From positions 1 to 61,210 of the forward strand of contig JARLFZ010000011.1 in the NCBI GenBank assembly GCA_031296305.1: a DNA stretch of 61,210 nt. The letters run 5' to 3'. The translations under genes were made by a program, and so were the position numbers. Below, one piece after another: positions 15,661-24,557 of the stretch; positions within the stretch are counted from its first letter, which is position 1, and each line of letters opens with the position of its first letter. Under the pieces are notes generated by a model that saw nothing but the letters and a program-made list of their open reading frames with translations, was not told the DNA's origin and ran no database searches. Source of the stretch: Occallatibacter sp. GTDB taxonomy: Bacteria > Acidobacteriota > Terriglobia > Terriglobales > Acidobacteriaceae.

Positions 15661-16626
15661 ATGCCGTCAATCATCAAAACGCTCAAGGTCGTCGCCGATC
15701 CAAACAGGCTGCGTATCCTGTTGCTTTTAAAGGGCGAGGAACTGTCCGTTGCCGAGCTGCAGGAGATCCTCGGCATGGGCCAAAGCACCATTTCTACGCA
15801 TCTTTCGCAGCTTCGGCAGGCTGAACTCGTCGAGGACCGCCGCACAGGCAAGAGTCATTTTTATCGGCTCTCCGCATCCGACGCAACAGAGGACGACGCG
15901 ATATTGGGTCGCCTTCTTTCCCAAGCCGGCAAAGAGATTGCAGAAGCGGCTGCCGACCAAGCCGCCATGCGCCGCGTGCTCAAGAAGCGCCAGGACAAGA
16001 CGCGTGCGTTTTTCGACAGCGTGGCCGGGCGGCTGGGCAAGGACTACGTTCCCGGCAAGAGTTGGAAGAGCATGACAGAGGCGCTGCTGCGGTTGATGCC
16101 GCCGCTCACGATTGCCGATCTGGGCGCCGGCGAGGGGAGTTTTGCTCTCATACTTTCTCAGAGAGCCGTGCGGGTGATTGCCGTCGACAGTTCTGCGCGC
16201 ATGATCGAGGTGGGCCGGGAACAGGCGGCGCGTTACGGCGTGAAAAATGTGGAGTACCGGCTCGGTGATATGGAGGAAGTTCCCATCGGCGCGGGCGAAG
16301 TGGACCTCGTGTTCTTTTCGCAGTCGCTGCATCACGCGCTGCATCCGGAGCGCGCGCTCGCCGAGGCGGCACGGATTCTTGGCGACGGCGGCCGCATCGT
16401 CGTGCTCGACCTGCTCAAGCACCGATTTGAAGAGGCGCGCGAGATATACGCCGACGAGTGGCTGGGTTTCAGCGAGGCCGAGCTTGAATCCATGCTTCAG
16501 AACGCGGGCTTCGCGAACGTCGAGACTGCAGTAGTGGACAAGGACGCGGAGGCACCGCAGTTCCAAACACTGCTCGCCATTGCCGACAAAGCGCGTTCGT
16601 CGCGCGGGATCGTCTCTGCCCAGTGA
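15661..16626 (+). CDS. ArsR-type regulator fused to a SAM methyltransferase domain (SahR-like)
   Basis: A 321-residue protein. Residues 1-90 are an ArsR winged helix (ADPNRLRILLLLKGEELSV, then the recognition region GMGQSTISTHLSQLRQAELV). Residues 110-315 are a class I methyltransferase fold with the SAM motif IADLGAGEG (151-159) and the acidic end of strand 2 at Asp176. This fusion, beside ahcY, is the layout of SahR, known in Proteobacteria as a repressor of the methionine/SAM cycle that responds to SAH. Here it is divergent from ahcY with a palindrome between. An active methyltransferase function is an alternative reading. Confidence 0.85.
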   Translation: MPSIIKTLKVVADPNRLRILLLLKGEELSVAELQEILGMGQSTISTHLSQLRQAELVEDRRTGKSHFYRLSASDATEDDAILGRLLSQAGKEIAEAAADQAAMRRVLKKRQDKTRAFFDSVAGRLGKDYVPGKSWKSMTEALLRLMPPLTIADLGAGEGSFALILSQRAVRVIAVDSSARMIEVGREQAARYGVKNVEYRLGDMEEVPIGAGEVDLVFFSQSLHHALHPERALAEAARILGDGGRIVVLDLLKHRFEEAREIYADEWLGFSEAELESMLQNAGFANVETAVVDKDAEAPQFQTLLAIADKARSSRGIVSAQ

Positions 16627-16675
16627 TTCCAATTTGCCGATCTGCGCGGCGCAATGAATTGCGCGTTTGCGACGA

Positions 16676-18283
16676 TCAATACCAGAACTTCAGCCTCGCC
16701 CAATCTTCTGCGAACGGACGCTTGCGGCCGCGCAGCCAGAAATAGTGCTTGTGCTCATAGTCCATCGTCCATTGCGCGTCAGACGGGCCCAGGTCAATTA
16801 CCTCGGTGTAATCGTTCGTGTATTCCTCTCGGTTGCTGCCGAGGGTGAGCACCGAGTCGCCGGTATAGCTGTCCCATCCCCAGTAGAAGTAATTATTGTG
16901 GCCACTGATCGCGGTGGGCAGGCCATATTCGCGACCAAGAATATTCACTGCACTTGCCTCGCCATAGTTATCGCAAAAGATGGCCGTATGCGCGCGAAGG
17001 TCCGGAGGCAGAGCTTTGTAGCGGGCGGCAAAGCCCTCGACCATCTGCGGCCAACCGAAGCGGTCGGAGAGAACCTGCGGCAGCGGGCTCGAGAACTTTT
17101 CCATCCTTACCGAATCGGGCTGAAAGAATGCGGTGTAGGTATGGTATTTGTTCGGCGGCAGAATGGTGAGCGTGCACGGACCCGTCGCAAAAACGAACGT
17201 CAGGCCGAGGACAATCGCATACGTGTTTACATGCCGCGAGCGGCGAACAAGCTGCGCGAAGCCAACTGCGCCGGCGGCGAACAGCACCGGGCAGATGGGA
17301 GCAACGTAATAGTGCTTGGCACGCATGGCAATCATCATGCCGAGGAAGATCAGGTAGGTGATGGCCACAAAACGCCAGGCACGCGCGTTCCTCGATAATC
17401 CAAGCCAGACCAGTCCGCCGATCCAGACCGGAGCGGCGAGAATAATCAGCACCACGACCTGTTGATACAGAAAGACCAATGGCGAATGCGGAAGGTATTT
17501 GTCAGTGTGCTCGACAGTGTTGAGAAACTCATAGGTGGGAAAGTGATGGACCCACTCCCACACAAAGTTTGGAAGGGCGATGAGCATGAGGATGGCAACG
17601 CCGCCGGCACAAGCGCGTGACCGGAGGATGTGGCGTTGTGGGCTAATCAACAGTCCGGCCAGGAGCGCGATGAGGAAGAAGACGGTCGAGTGTTTGTTCT
17701 CGATGCCCAACCCTGCCAGCAGCCCGAAGAGCAGCCAGGCGCGCGGACTGGTGGAGCCGTCGGCCACGCGCATGACCAGGAAAAGCGCACCCATCCAGAA
17801 GCATGGCTCAAACGAATTCATGGAGAGGTAGTTCGAGGTCCCCAGGAAGACAGGAGCAGCCAGCACGCCGGTCATGGCAAGAGTCTGCGCGGGCCGGCTG
17901 CCGCCAAACTGCCATGTAAGCAGACCGGTCAGCCCGACGGTGACGCCGCCGGCCAGGAAGCTGAAGACGCGGCCGCCGGTAGGCGAGATGCCGAAGAGCA
18001 ACTCGGCTAGCCGGGCCTGCAGCGCGACCATCGGCGGCTGATCGACGTAACCCCACGCGAGGTGGTGGCCGCAGACGAGGAAATAGAGTTCATCGCGGAA
18101 AAAACCGTAGCCGAGATGCGCGCCCCACAGCGAGCTTCCCAGGTGGACAAGGAAAGTGAGCGCGGCAAAAAAGCCGGCAAGGACCAAAGCTGCGTGAAGC
18201 GACAACCCATCGCGATTTCGCGCCGGATTTCGCGGCAAAACGACTGCTTCTCCGACTGTCGCCAACTTGTTGGCCTCCCCCAC
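16676..18283 (-). CDS. GT39-family membrane glycosyltransferase
   Basis: A 535-residue inner-membrane protein of the PMT/ArnT type, which transfers a sugar from a lipid-phosphate donor on the periplasmic face. The N-terminal loop has the family's GYGFFRDELYFLVCGHHLAW with the acidic pair, then YVDQPPMVAL. About 10 to 11 membrane segments follow, then a periplasmic C-terminal domain (from about residue 390). Two starts are possible: GTG at 18283, or TTG at 18265 which has GGGGGAGG at ideal distance. The gene stands alone, convergent with the SahR-like gene. Donor and acceptor cannot be told. Confidence 0.85.
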   Translation of the reverse strand: MGEANKLATVGEAVVLPRNPARNRDGLSLHAALVLAGFFAALTFLVHLGSSLWGAHLGYGFFRDELYFLVCGHHLAWGYVDQPPMVALQARLAELLFGISPTGGRVFSFLAGGVTVGLTGLLTWQFGGSRPAQTLAMTGVLAAPVFLGTSNYLSMNSFEPCFWMGALFLVMRVADGSTSPRAWLLFGLLAGLGIENKHSTVFFLIALLAGLLISPQRHILRSRACAGGVAILMLIALPNFVWEWVHHFPTYEFLNTVEHTDKYLPHSPLVFLYQQVVVLIILAAPVWIGGLVWLGLSRNARAWRFVAITYLIFLGMMIAMRAKHYYVAPICPVLFAAGAVGFAQLVRRSRHVNTYAIVLGLTFVFATGPCTLTILPPNKYHTYTAFFQPDSVRMEKFSSPLPQVLSDRFGWPQMVEGFAARYKALPPDLRAHTAIFCDNYGEASAVNILGREYGLPTAISGHNNYFYWGWDSYTGDSVLTLGSNREEYTNDYTEVIDLGPSDAQWTMDYEHKHYFWLRGRKRPFAEDWARLKFWY

Positions 18284-18397
18284 TGTATTTTATGGCTTCT
18301 TCGCAGGAGAGTCGTGAACGATCGTCAATTGGGTCTGATATGGGGCGCCGGAAATTGGCAATACCTCCGCCAAACCATATTCTTAACAAAGTCCTCA

Positions 18398-18529
18398 CTG
18401 GGTGAGGCGGATCTGGAAGCCATGCTCGAGAGCGCCGGCTTCGTCAACCCGGAGACCACCGTGGTGGACAAGGATGCGGAGGCGTCGCAGTTCCAAACGC
18501 TGCTGGCCATTGCGGACAAGAGGAAGTAG
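18398..18529 (+). pseudogene. Duplicated 3' fragment of the SahR-like gene
   Basis: The frame reads LGEADLEAMLESAGFVNPET and VVDKDAEASQFQTLLAIADK, nearly the same as the last 45 residues of the ArsR-methyltransferase protein (16470-16600). No HTH or SAM-binding part is present and there is no start. It is the relic of a second copy, separated from the intact gene by the glycosyltransferase gene. Confidence 0.8.
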
Positions 18530-18599
18530 CGCGCTGCGACGGTTGGCTTTCTCGCGGATCTAAATTAGTGTGGTTCTCGGGCGTTGAAAGGTGAACGCG

Positions 18600-18950
18600 A
18601 TGGGCGATAGGCGACAAGTTGCGGAGACAGCAGGAGCAGTGAAGAAAGCTGCCCACCTCACCCGTGCGCGCCAGACCGCGATTTTCAAGGCGCTCGCGGA
18701 TCCGCACCGCTTTGAGTTATTGCTGCAGATTGCCAAGGCCCGATGTCCCCTGGGCTGCTCGCAGGCCCTGGCCTCCCTGCCGATTTCGGCGGCAACGCTT
18801 TCGCACCACATCAAGGAGCTCGAAACAGCCGGCCTCATCGACATTCGCCGCGAAGGCAAATTTGCTTATCTCTCACTGCGGCCGGGGGTTCTGGAATCCG
18901 TAGCCGCGAGTTTGCAGGCTCTCGAATCGGCCAACTGCGCAGGCCGCTGA
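18600..18950 (+). CDS. ArsR-family transcriptional regulator
   Basis: A 116-residue winged-helix protein. The core is RQTAIFKALADPHRFELLLQ, a recognition region LPISAATLSHHIKELETAGL, and a wing IRREGKFAYLSLRPG. Two cysteines in KARCPLGCSQ could sense metal or redox state, but the classic CxC sensor motif on the recognition helix is absent. The start at 18600 fits the AAAGGTG ribosome site. The next gene, an SDR, follows in the same direction behind a palindrome, so the regulator probably controls it. Confidence 0.88.
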   Translation: MGDRRQVAETAGAVKKAAHLTRARQTAIFKALADPHRFELLLQIAKARCPLGCSQALASLPISAATLSHHIKELETAGLIDIRREGKFAYLSLRPGVLESVAASLQALESANCAGR

Positions 18951-19009
18951 CACCTCATTCGGAGATTTTCACAATCACTTTGAATCCTTTTCCCGGCACG
19001 GCTAATCAA

Positions 19010-19025
19010 TTCGACAGTTGTCGAA
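19010..19025. promoter_or_regulatory. Perfect palindrome in the promoter of the SDR gene
   Basis: TTCGACA-GT-TGTCGAA is a perfect 7-2-7 dyad, with a third half site TGTCGAA at 19027-19033 and a second small palindrome GTATG-A-CATAC just after it. It lies between the ArsR gene and the SDR start and is a good candidate ArsR operator. Binding is inferred. Confidence 0.6.
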
Positions 19026-19063
19026 ATGTCGAAGGTATGACATACGATACCGGGAGATGAGGA

Positions 19064-19813
19064 ATGAAGAACCTTCAAAGCAAAGTGGCGCTGGTGACCG
19101 GCGCATCAAAGGGTATTGGCGCGGCCATTGCCCTAGAATTGGCGGCGCGCGGCGCGGCTGTGGCAGTCAACTACGCGGGCAGCAAGGCGGGCGCGGATAA
19201 GGTGGTAGCAGAGATCAAGGCCGCGGGCGGCAAGGCCATCGCGGTGCAGGCGGATCTCTCGAACCCCGATGCCATCGGGCCGTTCGTGAAAACCGTAGCC
19301 GACCAGCTTGGCCCCATCGACATTCTGGTGAACAATGCCGGCGTCTATGAGTTCGGCCCGTTGGAGCAGGTTTCGCCCGCGCAGTTCAACAAAATGTTCA
19401 ACCTGAACGTCCTGGGCCTGCTTTTGACGACCAAGGAAGCGGTGGCGCGCTTCAATCCCAAGGGTGGAAGCGTGATCAACATCAGTTCCGTTGCGGCCAA
19501 CGGCGTCCCGGGCGCCGCGGTGTACAGCGCCACAAAGGGCGCGGTGGACTCAGTGAGCGCGGCGCTGGCGCAGGAACTTGGCCCGAAAAACATCCGTGTA
19601 AACTCGCTCAGTCCGGGCATGATCGTAACGGAAGGAGTTCAGGCCGCGGGCTTTATCGGCAGCGACTTCGAAAAAGAATCCGTGCAGCGCACTCCGCTTG
19701 GCCGCATCGGCCAGCCTCGGGACGTCGCTTCGATCGCCGCGTTCCTGGCTTCGGAGGAATCGGGGTGGGTGAACGGCCAGACGATTCAGGCGGCGGGCGG
19801 ATTGCGGCTGTAA
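19064..19813 (+). CDS. Short-chain dehydrogenase/reductase (FabG-like)
   Basis: A 249-residue classical SDR, NAD(P)-dependent. Cofactor motif TGASKGIG at residues 12-19, NNAG at about 90-93, catalytic Ser141/Ser142, Tyr154 and Lys158 (YSATK), and the closing GWVNGQTIQAAGGLRL typical of the 3-oxoacyl-ACP reductase-like group. The substrate is not predictable. It lies after an ArsR regulator and a palindromic site, so it is likely induced under a chemical stress sensed by that regulator. The ribosome site GGGAGATGAGG precedes the ATG. Confidence 0.92.
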   Translation: MKNLQSKVALVTGASKGIGAAIALELAARGAAVAVNYAGSKAGADKVVAEIKAAGGKAIAVQADLSNPDAIGPFVKTVADQLGPIDILVNNAGVYEFGPLEQVSPAQFNKMFNLNVLGLLLTTKEAVARFNPKGGSVINISSVAANGVPGAAVYSATKGAVDSVSAALAQELGPKNIRVNSLSPGMIVTEGVQAAGFIGSDFEKESVQRTPLGRIGQPRDVASIAAFLASEESGWVNGQTIQAAGGLRL

Positions 19814-19871
19814 TCCAACGCGGCCCCATCCTTTCGCCGGAGTTTGCGCGGAGGGATGGGAGAGCCGACTT

Positions 19872-21035
19872 TTAACCGCGCTCGGCTTCGAGGATTTGCC
19901 GCTTGCGTTCCACGCCCCAGCGGTAGCCGGTAAGCGAGCCGCTAGCGCCCACTACGCGATGGCATGGCACCAGCACGGAGACGCGATTCAGAGCGCAGGC
20001 GCGGGCCACGGCGCGGGTTGATTTTGGAATGCCCATCTCGCGCGCCAACTGCGAATAAGTGCGCGTCTCGCCGCGCGGAATTTGCCTGAGCGCGTTCCAC
20101 ACGCGAAGCTGGAAGACGGTGCCGCGCAGATCCAATGCCGGAACCTGTGGTGCGGCAGCCTTTTGGACCAAGTCGTCGCCTTCGCGGACGTTCGCAAGCG
20201 CCGCGTCAACCCAACGTGCGATGGAGGGATCACGGCGCAGGGCGGCCTCGGGGAATTCCGTGCGCAGGGTCGCCTCGGCTTCCGCTTTGCTGTTGGCCAG
20301 CGCCAGCCAGCACAGACCTCGTTCCGTGGCGCCCACAATCATCCATCCAAACGGCGAATGGGCGGCGCAATAACCAATGCGCTCGCCCTTGCCGCCTTTT
20401 GCAAATCGCGATGGCGTCATGCCCAGTTGCGCGCCCTCCCAGGCGCGGCTCGACGAACCAAATCCTGCGTCATAAATCGCGTTGGTCACGGTGCTTCCTT
20501 CCTTGAGGGCTTTGCGCAGCCCGTTGGCGCGCAGAGCGCGCTGGTACTCGAGCGGGCTAACACCCATTTCGCGCTTGAAGAGCCGCTGCACGGTGAAGGG
20601 ACTCAAGCGCGCCACACGGCCCAGTTCTTCAAGAGGCACGCGGCGGTCGACATTCTTTTCGATGTGACGCCGAATCTCATCCAAAGGAGCGCCCCACGCA
20701 GTGGCCCGGGGACCGCAGCGCTTGCAGGCGCGAAATCCGGCGGTCAGCGCTTCGGCCGCGGTGCGGAAAAAGCGCACGTTAGAGCGCAGCGGCCGGCGGC
20801 TCGAGCAAGTGGGCCGGCAAAAAACGCCTGTGGTTACGACGCCATAGAAGAAGCGCGCCTGCGGGTCGCGGGTGACGAGCTGCTTCCACGCGGAGTCCGC
20901 CCACGCGGTATCAGACCGCGCATCTCGAGACGCGTTGACGAGGGGCATTGCAGGCTGCGGCATTTCGATCCTGGGCGTCTTGGGCATGCTGGAAACGGTT
21001 GCAGATTCGATTGCGATTTGCGAAATAGTGCTCAT
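19872..21035 (-). CDS. ada: Ada: DNA methylphosphotriester repair / O6-methylguanine methyltransferase / AraC activator
   Basis: A 387-residue protein with all Ada parts in order: zinc-finger N-Ada with Cys73, Cys77, Cys104 and Cys107 (FCRPTCSSR and FRACKRC); AraC helix-turn-helix (about 118-215, LGRVARLSPFTVQRLFKREM); methyltransferase domain with active Cys358 in VPCHRVVG. Cys73 would take the methyl group from phosphotriesters and switch the protein to an activator; Cys358 would repair O6-methylguanine. The start at 21035 gives a rather long N-terminal tail without a ribosome site, and a start about 16 or 50 residues later is possible. It is divergent from the beta-propeller gene. Confidence 0.93.
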   Translation of the reverse strand: MSTISQIAIESATVSSMPKTPRIEMPQPAMPLVNASRDARSDTAWADSAWKQLVTRDPQARFFYGVVTTGVFCRPTCSSRRPLRSNVRFFRTAAEALTAGFRACKRCGPRATAWGAPLDEIRRHIEKNVDRRVPLEELGRVARLSPFTVQRLFKREMGVSPLEYQRALRANGLRKALKEGSTVTNAIYDAGFGSSSRAWEGAQLGMTPSRFAKGGKGERIGYCAAHSPFGWMIVGATERGLCWLALANSKAEAEATLRTEFPEAALRRDPSIARWVDAALANVREGDDLVQKAAAPQVPALDLRGTVFQLRVWNALRQIPRGETRTYSQLAREMGIPKSTRAVARACALNRVSVLVPCHRVVGASGSLTGYRWGVERKRQILEAERG

Positions 21036-21285
21036 GGGAATGATAGTCGCCGATCGCCGTTCCGCGCGCACTCCGATTCTTGCGCGCAATTCTGTTTTCG
21101 CTGGGTGCCGCGGGCGCGGCAGAGCCTTGGCACGCAGGCCGCGCCCCAGGGACTTGCATGGGCATTGACACAATGGGTACGCTTCACCGTGTATCCTCGT
21201 TCTGCAAACGATGTCACACTTCGTCTGGCCTCGAACCGCTGCAGAGGCCAGTCGTCGCGCCAGAATGATCAACGGAGGCTTCACC

Positions 21286-22401
21286 ATGTCAAACAACCCG
21301 ATTGCAATCGCGGCACTCGCCGCCCTTTTCTCAGTTTCCGCTATGGCCTGCGCGCAGGCCAACGGTCCTTACAAGGTACAGAAGATTTCACTCGTCGGTG
21401 GCGATGGCGGATTCGACTACGTGACGGCCGACTCCGACGGCCGCAATCTGTATGTGGCGCGCTCCGGCCCTGCCGGGCATATTGACGTTTTCAACCTGGA
21501 TACGCTGGCTCAGGTGGGCGACCTTCCAGGCGTGAGCGGCCACGGCGCGGCGGTGGACACGGCCACGGGCCATGGATTCGCGACGTCGAAGCCGGTGACG
21601 ATGTTCGATGCGAAGACCTTCGCGATCATCAAGAAGATCGACTTCCAGGGCAATCCCGACGGTTATCTGAATGACGCCTACAATCACCGTTTCTACATCC
21701 TTAGCCACTCGGCGCCTAACATTACGGTGCTCGACGACAAGGACGGTTCGATTCTTGGGACGATTGACATCGGCGGCGCACCTGAGCAGGCCGCGACGGA
21801 TGGTCGCGGCAAGATCTACGTCGACATTGAAGATAAGGCCGCGATCGCCGTGATCGACGCGGACGCGATGAAGATGGTGGGCCGCTACGATCTCTCGAGC
21901 AAAGGCGGCGGATGCGCGGGCTTGGCGCTGGACGCGAAGAACGGAATCCTCTTTGCCGCCTGCCGCGACAAAAACAACATGATCATTTTGTCGGCCGCCG
22001 ACGGGCACATCCTCACCGACCTGCCGATCGGCGTGGGCTGCGACGGCGCCACCTTCAATCCCGACACAATGGAAGTGTTCAGCTCGCAGGGCGATGGCAC
22101 GCTGACGGTGATCAAGGAGATCTCGCCGACTGACTTTGCTGTGGAGCAGACGGTGTTTACGCCGCAACGCGCCAAGACCATCACGCTCGATACGAAGACG
22201 GGTAATCTCTTCCTGATCGCGGCCGAGTATGGGCCGACGCCGGCCCCGCCTGCCGCGCCGGCTGGCGCAGCGCAACCTTCAGGCGGACCGCCAAGTGCCG
22301 GTGGTCCCCCGGCTGCAGGCGGCCCGCCCGCGTTCATGCGCGGGCCTCGCGCACCGATGATTCCACACTCCTTCCAGATCCTGGAGGTAGGCAAAGATTG
22401 A
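21286..22401 (+). CDS. Secreted YVTN/YncE-like beta-propeller protein
   Basis: A 371-residue exported protein. Signal peptide 1-25 (cleavage near AMACAQA). The mature part has repeated propeller blades with words such as DGRNLYVARSG, DVFNLDTLAQVGDLPG, VLDDKDGSILGTIDIG and VIDADAMKMVGRYDL, the YVTN-family pattern. A Pro/Gly-rich low-complexity segment (about residues 315-355) precedes the C-terminal FQILEVGKD. The ribosome site ACGGAGG at 21272-21278 supports the start. The role is unknown; such proteins are common in the periplasm of Acidobacteria. Confidence 0.85.
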   Translation: MSNNPIAIAALAALFSVSAMACAQANGPYKVQKISLVGGDGGFDYVTADSDGRNLYVARSGPAGHIDVFNLDTLAQVGDLPGVSGHGAAVDTATGHGFATSKPVTMFDAKTFAIIKKIDFQGNPDGYLNDAYNHRFYILSHSAPNITVLDDKDGSILGTIDIGGAPEQAATDGRGKIYVDIEDKAAIAVIDADAMKMVGRYDLSSKGGGCAGLALDAKNGILFAACRDKNNMIILSAADGHILTDLPIGVGCDGATFNPDTMEVFSSQGDGTLTVIKEISPTDFAVEQTVFTPQRAKTITLDTKTGNLFLIAAEYGPTPAPPAAPAGAAQPSGGPPSAGGPPAAGGPPAFMRGPRAPMIPHSFQILEVGKD

Positions 22402-22495
22402 GCGGCGAATGGCCGGGTGATGCAAGTTCCTCAGAAATGAGGAAGGCTCCATCGCCGGTAATGCCAGATCAAACGCTGCCTGATAATGGTGGACG

Positions 22496-22849
22496 ATGGC
22501 ACTGGACTGGAGTTGCGGGGCGCTGGCGGAAGGGCTGCAATGTTACAAGAGCGAGGAATTTTTTCTCGCGCATGAACATTGGGAAGGCGTCTGGCTGGCA
22601 TGTGCAGAGCCGGACAAAACGTTTCTGCAGGCGCTGATTCAAATTACCGCAGCCTTTCATCATCTTCAGCGCAAGAATTTCACTGGCTCCGCATCACTGC
22701 TGCGCGCGGCATTGCGGCGGCTCGACGCGTTTCCCGCTGCCTACGGAGGAATCGAAGTCGAAGATCTTTGCGCGAGTGTGCGCGTGTGGCTGCTGGCGCT
22801 GGATCGGGAAGATCCATCGCTACGACCGCCGATTCCGCAAATACGATGA
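22496..22849 (+). CDS. DUF309 protein
   Basis: A 117-residue helical protein matching DUF309: EEFFLAHEHWEGVWLAC carries the conserved H-E-x-W-E-x2-W, followed by FLQALIQITAAFHHLQRKN. The conserved histidine and glutamates suggest metal binding. The function is unknown. The gene ends 35 bases before the convergent kdsB. Confidence 0.88.
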   Translation: MALDWSCGALAEGLQCYKSEEFFLAHEHWEGVWLACAEPDKTFLQALIQITAAFHHLQRKNFTGSASLLRAALRRLDAFPAAYGGIEVEDLCASVRVWLLALDREDPSLRPPIPQIR

Positions 22850-22884
22850 ACGCGAAGGTCCCTTCGGAATCATGGGAGTTCGAC

Positions 22885-23613
22885 TTATCTGTTTAGCAGA
22901 GCTTCGGCGCGCACCAAATCTTCTTCCGTGTCGACGCCGATGGTGTCGCGCGGGGCGTCGGCGACATAAATTGCAATGCCGTTTTCGAGCAAACGCAGTT
23001 GCTCCAGGCGCTCCAGCTTTTCAAGCGGCGACGGCGGCAGCGCGGCGAAACGCTCAAGCGCAGCTTTGCGATAGGCGTAGATGCCCAGGTGCTTGCGATA
23101 GCCGGTGAAGCCAACCCGATCGCGATCGAACGGAATCGTGGCACGCGAGAAGTAGAGAGCGCGGCCGTCGAGAGCCGTGACTACTTTGACAGCGTTGGGA
23201 TTGGTGAACTCCTCGGGCGGGCAGCACACGGAGAGGGTGCTGACTTCTACCTCGGGCCGCGCGAAGAGATCGAGAAGCGGCGGGAAAAAATCTGCCGTGA
23301 GAGTGGGTTCGTCCCCCTGAATGTTGACGTAGATTTCGGCGTCGATCTCAAGAGAAACTTCCCTCACCCGGTCGCTGCCGCTGGGGCATGCTGGCGAGGT
23401 CATCACCACAGGAATGGAGCGCGCGCGACAAACCTCGGCGACCTCTTCAGCGTCAGTGGCAACGACCACGGGATCCATGAGGCCGCTGGCGCTGGCGGCG
23501 CGCCACACCCACTCCACCATGGGCCGGCCAGCGATGGGGCGCAACACCTTGCGCGCCATGCGCGTGGACTGCAGCCGCGCAGGAATGACGGCTGCGATAC
23601 GCAGGGAACTCAT
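22885..23613 (-). CDS. kdsB: 3-deoxy-manno-octulosonate cytidylyltransferase
   Basis: KdsB activates Kdo with CTP to CMP-Kdo for the LPS inner core, which shows that the organism has a Gram-negative outer membrane. The 242-residue protein has the nucleotide-binding IPARLQSTRMARKVL, the metal site VNIQGDEP, YFSRATIPFDRD, HLGIYAYRKAALERF, LEQLRLLENG and the C-terminal DTIGVDTEEDL. Length and motifs are normal. It stands alone, divergent from nothing close, with azoR 35 bases upstream in the same direction, so both may share a transcript. Confidence 0.95.
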   Translation of the reverse strand: MSSLRIAAVIPARLQSTRMARKVLRPIAGRPMVEWVWRAASASGLMDPVVVATDAEEVAEVCRARSIPVVMTSPACPSGSDRVREVSLEIDAEIYVNIQGDEPTLTADFFPPLLDLFARPEVEVSTLSVCCPPEEFTNPNAVKVVTALDGRALYFSRATIPFDRDRVGFTGYRKHLGIYAYRKAALERFAALPPSPLEKLERLEQLRLLENGIAIYVADAPRDTIGVDTEEDLVRAEALLNR

Positions 23614-23648
23614 GCAGTCGAGTGTACATGGGCGCGGGGCGGCAACAG

Positions 23649-24275
23649 TCAGACGGCGAGTGCGGCCAACGCGCTTTCGGCTCGGGCCAGTCCCTGCACC
23701 GCGGCTCCGGGATCGCCGCTTTGGTGCTCGGCCTGGTGCTCGGCATAGACGAATTCGATCCGCGTGAGGCCGATGACGCCTAGGATGCGGCGCAAATACG
23801 GTTCCTGGTGATCGAAATCATGGAAGGGTGTGCCTGCGGGATACGCGCCACCGCGCGCAGAAAAAACGTAAACCCGTTTGCCCGGCGGAACGAGCGGGGC
23901 CACGCCCTGCGCGGTGAAGGCAAAGGTGCGTCCTTCGCGCACGATCAGGTCGATCCACGCTTTGAGCGAGGCGGGAATGGAAAGATTCCACATGGGCGCG
24001 CCCAACACCACAACGTCGGCGGCGAGCAACTCATCCACCATTTGATCGGAGAAGGCGAGGGCCGACTTTTGCGCGGCGGTTCGTTCCGCGGCCGGCGTGA
24101 AGAAAGCGTCGATGGCGTTTTCATCGAGATACGGTAAGCGCTCGAGCGAAGTGTTGTGGTGGAAGACCGTGCCGCCGGGGTTTTGCTGTTTCCATTTTTC
24201 GACGAAGGCGGCGGCAAGGCGGCTTGAAACCGAAGCGGCCCGAGGACTGGAATCAATTTGAAGCAATGCAGTCAT
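23649..24275 (-). CDS. azoR: FMN-dependent NADH:quinone/azo oxidoreductase
   Basis: A 208-residue flavodoxin-like protein. The FMN phosphate loop is LQIDSSPRAASVSSRLAA, then VVVLGAPMWNLSIPASLKAWID, the AzoR signature. The region VYVFSARGGAYPAGTP and the C-terminal FIGLTR-like stretch (GVIGLTRIEFVYAEH) also match. AzoR reduces quinones and azo dyes with NADH in the cytoplasm and protects against thiol and quinone stress. It lies upstream of kdsB. Confidence 0.93.
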   Translation of the reverse strand: MTALLQIDSSPRAASVSSRLAAAFVEKWKQQNPGGTVFHHNTSLERLPYLDENAIDAFFTPAAERTAAQKSALAFSDQMVDELLAADVVVLGAPMWNLSIPASLKAWIDLIVREGRTFAFTAQGVAPLVPPGKRVYVFSARGGAYPAGTPFHDFDHQEPYLRRILGVIGLTRIEFVYAEHQAEHQSGDPGAAVQGLARAESALAALAV

Positions 24276-24480
24276 GGACGATCTCCCGGAGTTGACAAAG
24301 ACACCGCATGAATTGTCGCAGGATAGGCCGGCTAGCGGCTTTTGGCGGTCGAATTTTCGATGGCGAGATCGGAAAACTGCCGCTCGAGAACGGGCTGAAA
24401 CGTTTGACCTGTTCTACAGGCGCCCGTATCATTGGAACGTGGCAATTGCGTGCGTTTTTGCACCTTTTTGCCCTCCTCCC

Positions 24481-24557
24481 GGCGGGGTAGCTCAGATGGT
24501 TAGAGCGACGGATTCATAACCCGTAGGTCGGCAGTTCGATCCTGCCTCCCGCCACCA
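24481..24557 (+). tRNA. tRNA-Met (CAT)
   Basis: The full cloverleaf is visible: acceptor GGCGGGG (24481-24487) paired with TCCCGCC (24547-24553), anticodon loop TTCATAA, T-arm GGCAG-TTCGATC-CTGCC, and an encoded CCA at 24555-24557. The sequence looks like an elongator tRNA-Met; a CAT-anticodon tRNA-Ile2 is the alternative. A block of accessory genes begins about 470 bases downstream. Confidence 0.95.

Noticed and set aside
21036-21362. Long N-terminal extension of the Ada frame
   Set aside because: The added 109 residues are Arg/Ala-rich, overlap the leader of the divergent gene and are absent from Ada proteins in general.
24481-24557. tRNA-Met as integration site of a genomic island
   Set aside because: No duplicate of the tRNA 3' end and no integrase gene were found within the window.
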